Shown here piece after piece: positions 34,439 to 43,206 of a stretch of 64,000 nucleotides of DNA; the stretch's first letter is position 1, and each line of letters opens with the position of its first letter. Source of the DNA: Flavihumibacter sp. UBA7668 (GTDB lineage: Bacteria > Bacteroidota > Bacteroidia > Chitinophagales > Chitinophagaceae); the NCBI RefSeq assembly GCF_002483205.1, contig NZ_DLHM01000007.1, positions 682,001 through 746,000 of the forward strand, in the 5' to 3' direction. Made by a program: the position numbers and the translations under genes. The notes below the pieces were generated by a model. That model ran no database searches. It saw nothing but the letters and a program-made list of their open reading frames with translations, and was not told where the DNA came from.

Positions 34439-36124
34439 TCAGCGAATTTCTATCTTCATTGCTGCACTGTTCTGTGAATATTGATTTGGTATAGACGTTG
34501 GTATGCCCAGTTTTAAAATATATTGACCCGGTTCAAGAGAGATGGAATCTCTGCTGGTTAAATGGTAATTGTTTAGCTCTGCTTTTTCTGCTCTCAGGCT
34601 GAATCTTTGTACCATCAATTTGCCTACAAAAAGGTCAGCGATCATTCCATTTTCTTCAGAAAAACCAGTAAGCATTTTCTCAAATGCTGGCATGGATTCT
34701 TTTGATACTTTAACTGTTAATTTAAGTAGGTCTCCTTTTTTTCCTTCTGCCGGTGTTTGAACTACTGTTAACTGTATATGTGAAAACGATTGAAGATTAC
34801 TATCAACAACGGCTGTTATTGGTCCGCGTACCGTTTCAATTTGAAAGGAGCCGGTCATTGAGGTGAGACCATTATCTGCCAGTAATACAGTTCTGCCCTG
34901 CCAATCTCTTTCAATTGGCCAGAAGTTGTAATTGTTTCTTCGATAATTGGTGGTATTGATGGCAAAACTTGTATCACCTGAATAAAACCAGTATTTGGAT
35001 GGACGTTGATAGCTGTTCAAAAACACGACGGGTAAATTGTTGGATTTAGCTTTTATAGCAGAAGCCCAGGCAGCATTTCCATGCAATTCATCTTTAAAAA
35101 TTCTGGTCAATGCTGAAATATCTGATAACATATAAAGACGTACAATCACCACCAGAACCAGAGACGGGGCCAGTAATTTAAAAATCCAGCTGCGTTGTTT
35201 CAGATTATCAGCAAGCCATGCATGTGATAATATGATTACCGGAACCAGGGCTGGCACAGTCCAGTTGGCTTCGACCCTGCCTTTGAACGTACTGATCAGA
35301 AAAAATCCGTAAAATCCCCACATACTCCATTGAAGTGCACGTGAATATAGATTTATTGTTTTGTACTGATTGGCAGCCTTTAATAAGAAAAAACCAATCA
35401 ATGGTCCGGCTAGCAGAATTTGTCCAGCCACGTATTCCAATGTAAATGCAAACCTGTATACCGGTGCGTTTCTTTCTTTCAAATGATATGAAACGGAAGG
35501 GAAATCATGAACATATTGCCAGTGAAGATGTGGATAGAATAAGGCAACACCGGTAATTACAGCCAACCACGCCCTTGGGTTTAATGCCAGTCGCAAGTTG
35601 CTGAGTACAGTAAAGAGAATGATTAATATGCCATGATATTTACTATACAACATACCGGCCATTACAATACCCAAAAGCAGGCCCTGTAGCCAATTGTCCT
35701 TTTCAATGAATCGTTTGTATTGCCAGAAAAACAAGGCTGTAAAAAATGTAAGCGGAATATCCGGAACAGCGAGAATACCTCCAATTTGTAATACACCCAT
35801 GCTTGCCGTGATAACATAAAATAGTGCATCGTCTTTCTTAACAAGCAGTTGATGGACCAGCCAAAGAGTGGCAGTATTCATAAGAGCCATAAAGAATCGA
35901 ACGCCCAGCTCATTTGGGAAAACCAGATAACCCAGTTTTATAAGAATTGCAATCATTGGTGGATGATCAAAGTATCCCCATGCAGGGTATTGACTATAAA
36001 CCCAATAATAGGCTTCATCATGCAACAATTCGGTACCAAAGGATTGAACCAGGTTGATAAATAACCATCCCAGGTAAAACCATAGAGCCGGTCGGCGCTG
36101 AATGGAAGAAGTCAATACATTCAT
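34439..36124 (-). CDS. ArnT-like family 39 glycosyltransferase, membrane protein
   Basis: A 561-residue polytopic membrane protein with about eleven hydrophobic segments in the first 330 residues and a soluble C-terminal domain. The first loop carries the GT-C signature LLHDEAYYWVYSQYPAWGYFDHPPMIAILI. It probably moves a sugar from a polyprenyl-phosphate donor to a lipid or protein on the periplasmic side. The acceptor is unknown. It starts at ATG 36124 after a clear -7 element and lies downstream of the NadR-like kinase. Confidence 0.88.
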   Translation of the reverse strand: MNVLTSSIQRRPALWFYLGWLFINLVQSFGTELLHDEAYYWVYSQYPAWGYFDHPPMIAILIKLGYLVFPNELGVRFFMALMNTATLWLVHQLLVKKDDALFYVITASMGVLQIGGILAVPDIPLTFFTALFFWQYKRFIEKDNWLQGLLLGIVMAGMLYSKYHGILIILFTVLSNLRLALNPRAWLAVITGVALFYPHLHWQYVHDFPSVSYHLKERNAPVYRFAFTLEYVAGQILLAGPLIGFFLLKAANQYKTINLYSRALQWSMWGFYGFFLISTFKGRVEANWTVPALVPVIILSHAWLADNLKQRSWIFKLLAPSLVLVVIVRLYMLSDISALTRIFKDELHGNAAWASAIKAKSNNLPVVFLNSYQRPSKYWFYSGDTSFAINTTNYRRNNYNFWPIERDWQGRTVLLADNGLTSMTGSFQIETVRGPITAVVDSNLQSFSHIQLTVVQTPAEGKKGDLLKLTVKVSKESMPAFEKMLTGFSEENGMIADLFVGKLMVQRFSLRAEKAELNNYHLTSRDSISLEPGQYILKLGIPTSIPNQYSQNSAAMKIEIR

Positions 36125-36141
36125 GTTGTTGGTTTCAGCTG

Positions 36142-36149
36142 CAAAAATA
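36142..36149 (-). promoter_or_regulatory. -7 promoter element of the GT39 gene
   Basis: TATTTTTG on the minus strand, matching TAnnTTTG, 17 bp before the ATG at 36124, inside the 32-bp gap after the NadR-like gene. Confidence 0.5.
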
Positions 36150-36156
36150 AGGGAGC

Positions 36157-36714
36157 TTAGCGGGTGAGCAAGTTATCTATGACCCGAATGGCTGCCTGGC
36201 TTCGCTCCTTGCCAATACCTGCAATTAAAGACCAACTGGTATTTTGCCTTTGCAGTATATCATAATAATGTTTGAAAAGCCGTTCCCGATTTTCAAGATC
36301 AGGGTATTCACGTAATTTATCGTATGTCCAGGGAAGATCAGTTTGCATCAACAGGTAATGATCATATTTTCGGTTGACAACTTCATTTAAAATAAAAGGA
36401 TCACATTTCTGAAATACGAATTCCGACCAAACCTGCATAACCATCATATCGGTATCTACAAACAGGATGGAAGCCTGATCTCCTGCAGCTTCGGATAATG
36501 CACGGGCTGTTTTTTCTTCCGATTCCAGTTGTCCTTTTGCAATTGGAATCAGATCTTCATATGTATACGGACGACCTAAGTTGTCGAGATATTCTCTAGC
36601 GTATTCCGGTACCCATGCCGTTGCAAAACGGTTGGAATAATACTCCGATAATTCCTGGGAAAGGGTGCTTTTACCGGTAGACTCAGGTCCAACTATCACA
36701 ATTTTCTTCATCAT
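36157..36714 (-). CDS. NadR-like ribosylnicotinamide kinase (AAA ATPase)
   Basis: A 185-residue P-loop kinase corresponding to the C-terminal kinase domain of NadR, without the repressor or adenylyltransferase domains. Walker A is GPESTGKST (residues 9-17), followed by VPEYAREYLDNLGRPYTYEDL and FVDTDMMVMQVWSEFVF. It probably phosphorylates nicotinamide riboside to NMN. It overlaps pnuC by 4 bp (ATGA), which imports the same compound, so this is a compact nicotinamide riboside salvage unit. Two adjacent ATGs at 36714 and 36711 are possible. Confidence 0.9.
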   Translation of the reverse strand: MMKKIVIVGPESTGKSTLSQELSEYYSNRFATAWVPEYAREYLDNLGRPYTYEDLIPIAKGQLESEEKTARALSEAAGDQASILFVDTDMMVMQVWSEFVFQKCDPFILNEVVNRKYDHYLLMQTDLPWTYDKLREYPDLENRERLFKHYYDILQRQNTSWSLIAGIGKERSQAAIRVIDNLLTR

Positions 36715-37343
36715 TGCAGCGGCAATTTAGCGCTTTGGCTCTTAAGTTTCCATGATTGGAGTCCGGCAATTGCAAGGATTGTTAGTATAACAAACTGAAA
36801 TCCCGTAAATACATATCCCTTAGAATAGTAGAGTGGTACGGAAGCGATATCTGTAATGATCCACCAATACCAACTCTCCACTTTTTTTCTGGCCATCAAC
36901 CACATTCCGGTATAGGCACTGGCGCTGGCAAATGCATCTGCCCAGGGAATTGCTTCAGGTGCAAATTCTTTTTTTAACCAGGTCAGGCTAATGAAAAGCA
37001 CTACATAAAAAAGCAGGAAAAAGAGGAGCTGGTTTATCCATTCCTTTCTGTTTGAATGGGTAATTTTCAACTCGGGACTATTATCCGGAGATTTTTTAGC
37101 CCAGAGCCACCATCCATAAATACTCATGATGGTATAATAAAGATTTACGCTGGCTTCACCATACAAATGACCTTTAACACTTAGGTAAATAAATATCGTG
37201 GTGCTGATTAAACCTACAGGATATAGTAGAATATTTTCTTTCCTGCTATATATCACACTCAGAATTCCTGTGGTTACCGCTATAAATTCTAAAGCCGTGG
37301 TCTGCATCAAACCAGCCAGGAATTGTTGCCAAATCGTTTCCAT
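36711..37343 (-). CDS. pnuC: PnuC nicotinamide riboside transporter
   Basis: A 210-residue membrane protein with about seven segments. PnuC signatures are ALEFIAVTTGILSVIYSRKENILLYPVGLISTTIFIYLSVKGHLYGEASVNLYYTIMSIYGWWLWAK and WADAFASASAYTGMWLMARKKVESWYWWIITDIASVPLYYSKGY. It lets nicotinamide riboside pass by facilitated diffusion, trapped by the downstream kinase. Divergent from the saccharopine dehydrogenase-like gene. No riboswitch-like structure recognised upstream. Confidence 0.94.
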   Translation of the reverse strand: METIWQQFLAGLMQTTALEFIAVTTGILSVIYSRKENILLYPVGLISTTIFIYLSVKGHLYGEASVNLYYTIMSIYGWWLWAKKSPDNSPELKITHSNRKEWINQLLFFLLFYVVLFISLTWLKKEFAPEAIPWADAFASASAYTGMWLMARKKVESWYWWIITDIASVPLYYSKGYVFTGFQFVILTILAIAGLQSWKLKSQSAKLPLQ

Positions 37344-37389
37344 TCGCTAAAAATGCGTCAGAATTTTTAGATTGCCGGAAATTCTTTAC

Positions 37390-38520
37390 ATGAAAATAGC
37401 TGTTTTAGGTGCCGGAATGGTGGGCAGAACCATTGCAGCTGATCTGGCCGACCGACATGATATTCACTCTTTTGACAGAGATGAAACTGCCCTTCAACAG
37501 TTGCACCGGAGAGCTTCGGACATTTCTATTCAGGTTGCAGATCTTTCAGATTTTTCTTCCTATTCAGTGTGGTTGGCTGATTTTGATCTGGTGATTATCG
37601 CTGTTCCCGGATTCATGGGATATAAATCCCTCGAAGCGGTTATTCAGGCTGGAAAATCAGTAGTTGATATTTCGTTTTTTCCGGAAGACGCAAGGGGGTT
37701 GGATGCATTAGCCAAATTGAAAGGAGTTACTGCAATTACAGATTGTGGCGTTGCACCCGGAATGGGAAATATTATTCTCGGCCGTTATAATGAGGAAATG
37801 AAGGTACAACGCTTTGAATGTTATGTTGGCGGATTGCCACTCATTCGCAAAAAGCCGTTTGAATATAAAGCACCTTTTTCACCGGTGGATGTAATTGAAG
37901 AATATACCCGCCCGGCACGACTGAAGGAAAATGGAGTGATCGTTACAAAGCCTGCTTTGTCGGAAAGAAGCCTGATGAACTTTGATGGAATTGGAACCCT
38001 GGAGGCATTTAACACGGATGGATTGAGATCGCTGCTGTATACCATGCCGCATATTCCTGACTTAAAAGAACAAACGCTGCGTTACCCGGGACATATAGAT
38101 TTGATCCAGGCATTGCAACTGGCAGGGTTTTTTAGTAATGAATTTATTGATGTTAAGGGGCAGGCAGTTCGGCCGCTTGATCTAAGTTCTGCTTTGTTGT
38201 TTAAGGAATGGAAGCTTGGAGAAGAAGAACCTGAGTTTACGGTGATGAGGGTAATTGTGGAGGGGCATAAGGAAGGGAAACGAATGCGGGTTGAATACAA
38301 TCTGCTGGATCGATACGATGAGCCAACAAAAACATCTTCCATGTCTCGTACAACGGGATATACCTGTACTGCGGTGGCAGAATTGCTTGTCACCGGCCAG
38401 TTCAACGAAAAAGGAGTATTTCCTCCGGAACTTGTTGGAAGTAATTCGGCCTGTTTTGAATTTATCCTGCGTTACCTAACCAATAGGGGCGTAAATTGGG
38501 AAGGCATTATCAACTATTAA
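37390..38520 (+). CDS. Saccharopine dehydrogenase family oxidoreductase
   Basis: A 376-residue NAD(P)-dependent protein with N-terminal Rossmann motif VLGAGMVGRTIAADLA and VADLSDF at the cofactor edge, then VVDISFFPEDARGLDALAK and DCGVAPGMGNIILGRY, which resemble the lysine-ketoglutarate reductase/saccharopine dehydrogenase family. The C-terminal domain (VEYNLLDRYDEPTKTSSMSRTTGYTCTAVAELL) is the matching catalytic domain. Likely role in lysine breakdown or a related amino-dicarboxylate reaction. ATG 37390 chosen over the TTG at 37372. An OsmC gene follows after 10 bp. Confidence 0.85.
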   Translation: MKIAVLGAGMVGRTIAADLADRHDIHSFDRDETALQQLHRRASDISIQVADLSDFSSYSVWLADFDLVIIAVPGFMGYKSLEAVIQAGKSVVDISFFPEDARGLDALAKLKGVTAITDCGVAPGMGNIILGRYNEEMKVQRFECYVGGLPLIRKKPFEYKAPFSPVDVIEEYTRPARLKENGVIVTKPALSERSLMNFDGIGTLEAFNTDGLRSLLYTMPHIPDLKEQTLRYPGHIDLIQALQLAGFFSNEFIDVKGQAVRPLDLSSALLFKEWKLGEEEPEFTVMRVIVEGHKEGKRMRVEYNLLDRYDEPTKTSSMSRTTGYTCTAVAELLVTGQFNEKGVFPPELVGSNSACFEFILRYLTNRGVNWEGIINY

Positions 38521-38530
38521 AAATATAACC

Positions 38531-38941
38531 ATGATTCGTAAAGCAACTGCCGTTTGGAACGGCTCCGGTAAAGAAGGAAAAGGGCATCTCACTACTCAAA
38601 GTGGTGTACTGAGTGAAACTCAATATTCATTTGGATCTCGTTTTGAAAGTGGAATAGGCACCAATCCCGAAGAGCTGGTGGCTGCTGCACATTCCGGCTG
38701 TTTCACCATGAAACTAAGTTTCGTGCTGAGTGAAGCTGGATTTACCCCCACCTCTCTGGAAACTACCTGCGATATTACGTTTGAAAATGGAGCAGTTACC
38801 AAATCTCATTTGAAAGTAAAAGGTGTGGTACCTGGAATTTCTGCAGAGAAATTTGAAGCTTGTGTAAAAGACGCCGAGCAAAATTGCCCGATCAGCAAAT
38901 TGCTGAATACAGCTATCAGTTCTGAAGCAACACTTGGATAG
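38531..38941 (+). CDS. OsmC family peroxiredoxin
   Basis: A 136-residue peroxidase that reduces organic hydroperoxides. The two catalytic cysteines of the family are C57 (AAHSGCFTMKLSF) and the one in EQNCPISKLLN near the C-terminus. GTNPEELVAAAHSGCF is a strong family signature, closest to the OsmC subgroup rather than Ohr. The upstream context ATATAACCATG is the same as in front of dps. Its last 26 bp overlap the end of the converging transporter gene. Confidence 0.93.
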   Translation: MIRKATAVWNGSGKEGKGHLTTQSGVLSETQYSFGSRFESGIGTNPEELVAAAHSGCFTMKLSFVLSEAGFTPTSLETTCDITFENGAVTKSHLKVKGVVPGISAEKFEACVKDAEQNCPISKLLNTAISSEATLG

Positions 38942-40082
38942 AAGCCCAACTGAGCAATACGGCTATCAGCCATCCGATACTTGTCAGGATTTTCGGATGT
39001 TGGTAGCCGTTTTTATTTTTATGGATAGATAGGAGCAAAATAATCAGGGAGATTGGTAAAATAAATCCATTTACAAGGCCAGCTGACAATAGGAGCTGCA
39101 CCGGTTTGCCCCAAACCAGAAAAACTACTGTTGAGCAGAGTATAAAAATAATAGTTCCTTTTTCCGGATTCCGTTGCAACCAGGGCATATATGTACGAGC
39201 AAAAGAAATAGAGGTATAAGCGGAGCCTAAAATCGAAGTGATTGCCGCACACCACATAACTATTCCAAATAAACGAAATCCGGTTTCACCGGCGGCCTGC
39301 CGAAAAACAGCTGCTGCCGGATTAGCAGAATCAAGCACAATGCCCCTGCTAACCACACCCAATGCTGCCAAAAACAATAAATAGCGCATAATGGACGCAG
39401 CTAGTATGCCGGTGGCAGCAGAAGATCGAACGGAAGGCAAACTGATGTTTTCGACACCTGATCCTTCCAGCATTCTGTGAGCTCCGGCAAAACAAATATA
39501 TCCGCCTACAGTGCCACCAACAATAGTAAGTAATGCGGTATAATCAAATCGGCTGGGCCGGAAAGTTTCAGTAACCAGATTTTTAAGAGATGGCCCGGAT
39601 GAAAATGCGACGTAAGCGGTTAATACTATCATCAGTATGCCCATCCATTTAACAGCGGCATCCATGAATGGCAGAGCTTTGTTTTTGTTGAATAAAAGAA
39701 GCAATAATAAAGCAACACTGATTCCGGCACTAATACGGTTTGGGATCCCTGTTATTGTTTCCAGACCAAGTCCGGCACCGGCAATATTTCCAATATTAAA
39801 AGCAAATCCACCTGTTACTATAAGCAAAGTCAGGAGTTTTCCCAATCCGGGAAGGAGTTCATCTGCGACCTGATTGGCTGTTTGTTTTCGGGCAAAAATG
39901 ATCTGCCAGATATTCATTTGAACACCGATATCCAGTAAAATTGAAATTAAGATGATACAACTGAATCCGGCAAGCAGGTTCTGAGTAAATACGGTGGTTT
40001 GGGTTAGGAAACCCGGACCAATTGCCGAGGTAGCCATTAAAAAGGCCGCAGCCCAAAAGGCAGATGAGCTGTTTTTTTTCAT
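38916..40082 (-). CDS. NRAMP-fold transporter, probable 5-oxoproline/amino acid carrier
   Basis: A 388-residue membrane protein with about eleven hydrophobic segments. Weak NRAMP similarity: SAIGPGFLTQTTVFTQNLLAGF at the position of the DPGN-containing helix of metal transporters, but without the metal-ligating DPGN, and FNIGNIAGAGLGLETI in helix 3. B. subtilis YcsG, encoded with the 5-oxoprolinase genes there, is an equivalent. Its start overlaps the pxpA stop by 4 bp, so the inferred role is uptake of 5-oxoproline, not of manganese. Converging overlap with OsmC. Confidence 0.75.
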   Translation of the reverse strand: MKKNSSSAFWAAAFLMATSAIGPGFLTQTTVFTQNLLAGFSCIILISILLDIGVQMNIWQIIFARKQTANQVADELLPGLGKLLTLLIVTGGFAFNIGNIAGAGLGLETITGIPNRISAGISVALLLLLLFNKNKALPFMDAAVKWMGILMIVLTAYVAFSSGPSLKNLVTETFRPSRFDYTALLTIVGGTVGGYICFAGAHRMLEGSGVENISLPSVRSSAATGILAASIMRYLLFLAALGVVSRGIVLDSANPAAAVFRQAAGETGFRLFGIVMWCAAITSILGSAYTSISFARTYMPWLQRNPEKGTIIFILCSTVVFLVWGKPVQLLLSAGLVNGFILPISLIILLLSIHKNKNGYQHPKILTSIGWLIAVLLSWASIQVLLQN

Positions 40083-40798
40083 AGTTGCGGAGATGCTTGA
40101 AGATATTGGTGAACAGCTTTTGCCAGTTCAATGGCGGTAGGTCCATCCCCATGAATACAAATAGTATCAGCATGCAGCTTCAAGGCTGTATTTTCAATGG
40201 TATAAACCTGCTGAGAGCGAACAAGTAAATCAACCTGTTTCAGAACATCGTCGGTATTTTTAAGAACGGAGTTGGCAAAGCTACGTGGAGCAAGCTGACC
40301 GTTTGAAGTATAACGTCGGTCTGCAAAAGCCTCTTCTTTTACAAGGAGTCCGGCTGCCCTGCCGAGTTTTGCCAAAATGCTGTTGGATAACGCAAAGAGA
40401 TGAAGGGATGGGTTGAATGTTTGTATAGCATCTATAATTGCCATAGCAATTACTGGATCTGTGCCAGCCTGATTGTAAAGTGCTCCATGCGGCTTTACAT
40501 GTACCATGGGATAGTCTGCCTGCCGGCAAATTGCATCAAGCGCTCCTAACTGATAGCTTATCAGTGCTTTGATTTCAGCAGGCGGCATCTGCTGTGCTTT
40601 TCTTCCAAAATTGGCCCGATCGTTCCAGGAGGGGTGTGCCCCAACATGAACGCTTAGTTTTTTTGCCAATTCAACTGTATTGGCCATTTCGGCGGGTGAT
40701 CCGGCATGTAACCCACAGGCGATATTTGCTGAGTTGATAAATGGCAGGATGGCTGCCTCACAGCCAAAACCCTCACCGAGGTCACAATTAATATCCAT
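40079..40798 (-). CDS. pxpA: 5-oxoprolinase subunit A (LamB/YcsF family)
   Basis: PxpA works with PxpB and PxpC to hydrolyse 5-oxoproline to glutamate with ATP. The 239-residue protein has MDINCDLGEGFG, FINSANIACGLHAGSPAEMANTV, VGAHPSWNDRANFGRK, VKPHGALYNQAG, LVKEEAFADRRY and ICIHGDGPTAI, all characteristic. ATG 40798 is taken because the longer frame to 40888 would overlap pxpC by 80 bp and lacks family sequence. It is followed by the putative transporter with a 4-bp overlap. Confidence 0.94.
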   Translation of the reverse strand: MDINCDLGEGFGCEAAILPFINSANIACGLHAGSPAEMANTVELAKKLSVHVGAHPSWNDRANFGRKAQQMPPAEIKALISYQLGALDAICRQADYPMVHVKPHGALYNQAGTDPVIAMAIIDAIQTFNPSLHLFALSNSILAKLGRAAGLLVKEEAFADRRYTSNGQLAPRSFANSVLKNTDDVLKQVDLLVRSQQVYTIENTALKLHADTICIHGDGPTAIELAKAVHQYLQASPQL

Positions 40799-40808
40799 TA
40801 CAGGAGTT

Positions 40809-41786
40809 TTAGGAAAAATAAAGATAATAGTCGCGCGTGAGCTGAAGCAGCTGTTTTTCCTGAGCAAGTAGCAACTTTTCTGCTTCATCCAATGATACTT
40901 GTTTGAAGTGGATAGGAGTATCCAGGCTTTGTTGCGCAGCGAGATGCAGATCAGCCTGAATTATCTGACCTATGCGTGGGTACCCGCCGGTAGTTTGAGC
41001 ATCTGCAAGAAGTATAAGAAGCTGACCATCCGGACTCACCTGCATGGTGCCTGGTAATACAGCCTGCGAGAGTAATTCGGAAGGGTTTATCCGTTGAAGT
41101 TCAGGGCCGATTAATCTGGAACCCATTCGATTGGATAAGGCGGAGGGCAGAAAGCCGGATGATTGTAGGAATCCAAGTGCTTCTCCTGAAAACCAGTGAT
41201 ATTCTGGTCCGGATATAAAACGAACTTCTTTACTGGAATAATCGGGTACTACGGAAAGGCTTAATCGAACCTGATGATGATGGGTTTCCTTTAAGAGATA
41301 ATCTATTATTCGCTGACCGTTTTCGTCCGGGATCAACGTAATTGGCAGGTGATCTCCCGAACGGAGTGGCCTGCCATTCATACCACCAATTTTACTTGCC
41401 AGGTGTGTTGATCGGCTTCCATAAACAGGTGTTGATCTAATTCCGCCATGAACAGATAGATAGGTAAAGCCTGTTTCTTTTGGAAAAAGTTGCAGGAATT
41501 CGCCTTCTTTTATAAGGAAGGGCTGATAAAAAGGAATTGGTTTTCCACTTACATAAGCATCGAAACCTTTACCCGTAAGTGCGAGTAAACAGGTTCTACC
41601 AAAGCTGGCGCTGAACGCTCCTCTGCTAATTTCGAGGCATGCAGCATTGCTTTCATTTCCTGTCAATAAGTTTCCGAGGCGGGCGGCCAAAGGGTCCATG
41701 AAGCCGCTTACAGGTAATCCCCGGTTCCGATGCCCGAACCGTCCCTGGTCCTGTATGGTGGTAATACCGGATTTAAGGATTCGCAT
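40809..41786 (-). CDS. pxpC: 5-oxoprolinase subunit C
   Basis: A 325-residue protein of the PxpC/KipA family, often annotated biotin-dependent carboxyltransferase-like. Motifs: MRILKSGITTIQDQGRFGHRNRGLPVSGFMD, GSRSTHLASKIGGMNGRPLRSGD and QTTGGYPRIGQIIQADLHLAAQ. Together with PxpB it forms the complex that phosphorylates 5-oxoproline handed over by PxpA. It overlaps pxpB by 14 bp and is 10 bp ahead of pxpA. Confidence 0.94.
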   Translation of the reverse strand: MRILKSGITTIQDQGRFGHRNRGLPVSGFMDPLAARLGNLLTGNESNAACLEISRGAFSASFGRTCLLALTGKGFDAYVSGKPIPFYQPFLIKEGEFLQLFPKETGFTYLSVHGGIRSTPVYGSRSTHLASKIGGMNGRPLRSGDHLPITLIPDENGQRIIDYLLKETHHHQVRLSLSVVPDYSSKEVRFISGPEYHWFSGEALGFLQSSGFLPSALSNRMGSRLIGPELQRINPSELLSQAVLPGTMQVSPDGQLLILLADAQTTGGYPRIGQIIQADLHLAAQQSLDTPIHFKQVSLDEAEKLLLAQEKQLLQLTRDYYLYFS

Positions 41787-42531
41787 GCTGATTGAGGTAT
41801 TGAAAAGTTTCTAAATCGATGCGGGTAAAACGAACGGTGTCGCCTGCTTTAAACAGACAGGGTTCGGATTCTTTTGTATTAAAAACGAGGAGGGGTGTTC
41901 GACCAATGATCTGCCATCCCGCCGGAGAGGAATTTGGATAAATACCCGTTTGTTTACCAGCGATGCCGACAGATCCGGCTGGAACCTGCAAAGCGGGACT
42001 GCTTTTCCGGGGCATGGCGAGCGTATCGGGCAAGATACCCATATAGGAAAACCCGGGATTAAAACCAATCATGAAAACATACCAGTCCTGCGCGCAATGG
42101 GCATGAACAATTGAATCGGGATCAGTTTTATGAAAGCCGGCAACAGCATCAAGATCCGGAGCCAGTGGCCCTTCATAACAAACAGGTACCAGATGATGTG
42201 TTCCCTTAAAAGGTTCCTGTGCAATTTGCGAGAAGTCTTTCAGGTTCTGTTTGATCCGGTTTAAAACAAAGGCCAGCGGTGATGGCTGGCCTTCTGAAAA
42301 GAGTTGCCTGGGATCAAAAAAAACCGACAGGCTATTATAAGTTATACTGGTATCAATAAAGCCAGAAAAAGGAGATGTATGAAAACGTTGTTGAAGACGA
42401 AGTAAAACCTGATTTGCTTCTATAGCAATTTCCTTCCCATATTCTATGGTAATGGCTGATTCAGCAATCGGATAAATATGGAAGTGGTCATCATTTGCCA
42501 AAACGGAAAGTTTATTCTGCTTCTGCCACAA
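41773..42531 (-). CDS. pxpB: 5-oxoprolinase subunit B
   Basis: A 252-residue frame of the PxpB/KipI family: YPIAESAITIEYG, SFIDTSITYNSLSVFFDP-type strand, VPVCYEGPLAPDLDAVA, WYVFMIGFNPGFSYMGILPDTLAMPRKSSPALQVPAGSVGIAGKQTGIYP and GGWQIIGRTPL-like end (PAGWQIIGRTPLLVF). The start is uncertain: TTG 42531 overlaps the nfu gene by 20 bp, while TTG 42501 lies 10 bp after the nfu stop; no ATG fits. Translational coupling to nfu is likely either way. Confidence 0.9.
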   Translation of the reverse strand: MWQKQNKLSVLANDDHFHIYPIAESAITIEYGKEIAIEANQVLLRLQQRFHTSPFSGFIDTSITYNSLSVFFDPRQLFSEGQPSPLAFVLNRIKQNLKDFSQIAQEPFKGTHHLVPVCYEGPLAPDLDAVAGFHKTDPDSIVHAHCAQDWYVFMIGFNPGFSYMGILPDTLAMPRKSSPALQVPAGSVGIAGKQTGIYPNSSPAGWQIIGRTPLLVFNTKESEPCLFKAGDTVRFTRIDLETFQYLNQHANP

Positions 42532-43108
42532 CTTCTTTTACTTCAGGAATCATACGTTTCATCATACCTTCAATCCCTGCTTTCAGGGTAATCATGCTAC
42601 TTGGGCAACCAGAGCAGGAACCCTGCATCATCAGATTAACTACCCCATCCTGATAGCTTTTGAACTGGATTGCACCACCATCCATTTCAACAGCTGGTTT
42701 TACATAATTTTCCAGCAATTCCTTGATCCGCTTTACAACGTCGTCATCATCGGCACTAACTTCATTACTGCCCTGAGGTTTTAGAGCTGCTACCTCTTCT
42801 TCATTTACCACCACTTTTCCCTCTTCCAGATAATCTTTCAGGAATTGACGGATAGAAGGGATAACATCACTCCATTCGGTTTCCGGAGTTTTTGTCAGCG
42901 TAACAAAATTGCTGGCAACAAAAACACTTTTAATAAATGGGAATCCAAAGAGTTCAACAGCAAGGGGAGAGGCTTTCGCACTTTCCATATCAGGCAGGTC
43001 GATACTTCTTCCTGGATACAGGAGTTTGTTGGCAACAAACTTCATGGTTTCCGGATTGGGAGTCATTTCTGTATAGATGCTGATAACGGGGTTTCCGGTT
43101 TTAATCAT
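42512..43108 (-). CDS. NifU-like Fe-S scaffold/carrier protein (Nfu)
   Basis: A 198-residue protein with an Nfu N-terminal domain (SIYTEMTPNPETMKFVANKLLYPG) and a C-terminal NifU domain holding the cluster-binding CxxC at about 168 (GSCSGCPSSMITLKAGIEGMMKR), joined by an acidic linker. It delivers [4Fe-4S] clusters to target proteins. The promoter region contains a -7 element and a 12-bp palindrome. The pxpBCA genes follow without a gap, so they may be read from the same promoter. Confidence 0.93.
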   Translation of the reverse strand: MIKTGNPVISIYTEMTPNPETMKFVANKLLYPGRSIDLPDMESAKASPLAVELFGFPFIKSVFVASNFVTLTKTPETEWSDVIPSIRQFLKDYLEEGKVVVNEEEVAALKPQGSNEVSADDDDVVKRIKELLENYVKPAVEMDGGAIQFKSYQDGVVNLMMQGSCSGCPSSMITLKAGIEGMMKRMIPEVKEVVAEAE

Positions 43109-43127
43109 AGTTCAACACGTTTAACTG

Positions 43128-43135
43128 CAAAAATA
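43128..43135 (-). promoter_or_regulatory. -7 promoter element of the nfu-pxp transcript
   Basis: TATTTTTG on the minus strand, matching TAnnTTTG, 19 bp before the ATG at 43108. Confidence 0.5.
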
Positions 43136-43140
43136 ACAAA

Positions 43141-43152
43141 TGCCAGCTGGCA
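43141..43152. promoter_or_regulatory. 12-bp perfect palindrome in the nfu promoter
   Basis: TGCCAGCTGGCA lies just upstream of the -7 element, in the -10 to -30 window, where a repressor would block RNA polymerase. The cognate regulator is unknown. Confidence 0.4.
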
Positions 43153-43206
43153 ATGTTTGTGAATTTAGGAAATCTTAGGGAATCTGCCTTTGAATGGGTC
43201 TGGTAG

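Noticed and set aside
38916..40082. Manganese/iron NRAMP transporter
   Set aside because: The DPGN metal-binding motif is missing and the gene is locked into a 5-oxoprolinase operon, so I assigned a different likely substrate.
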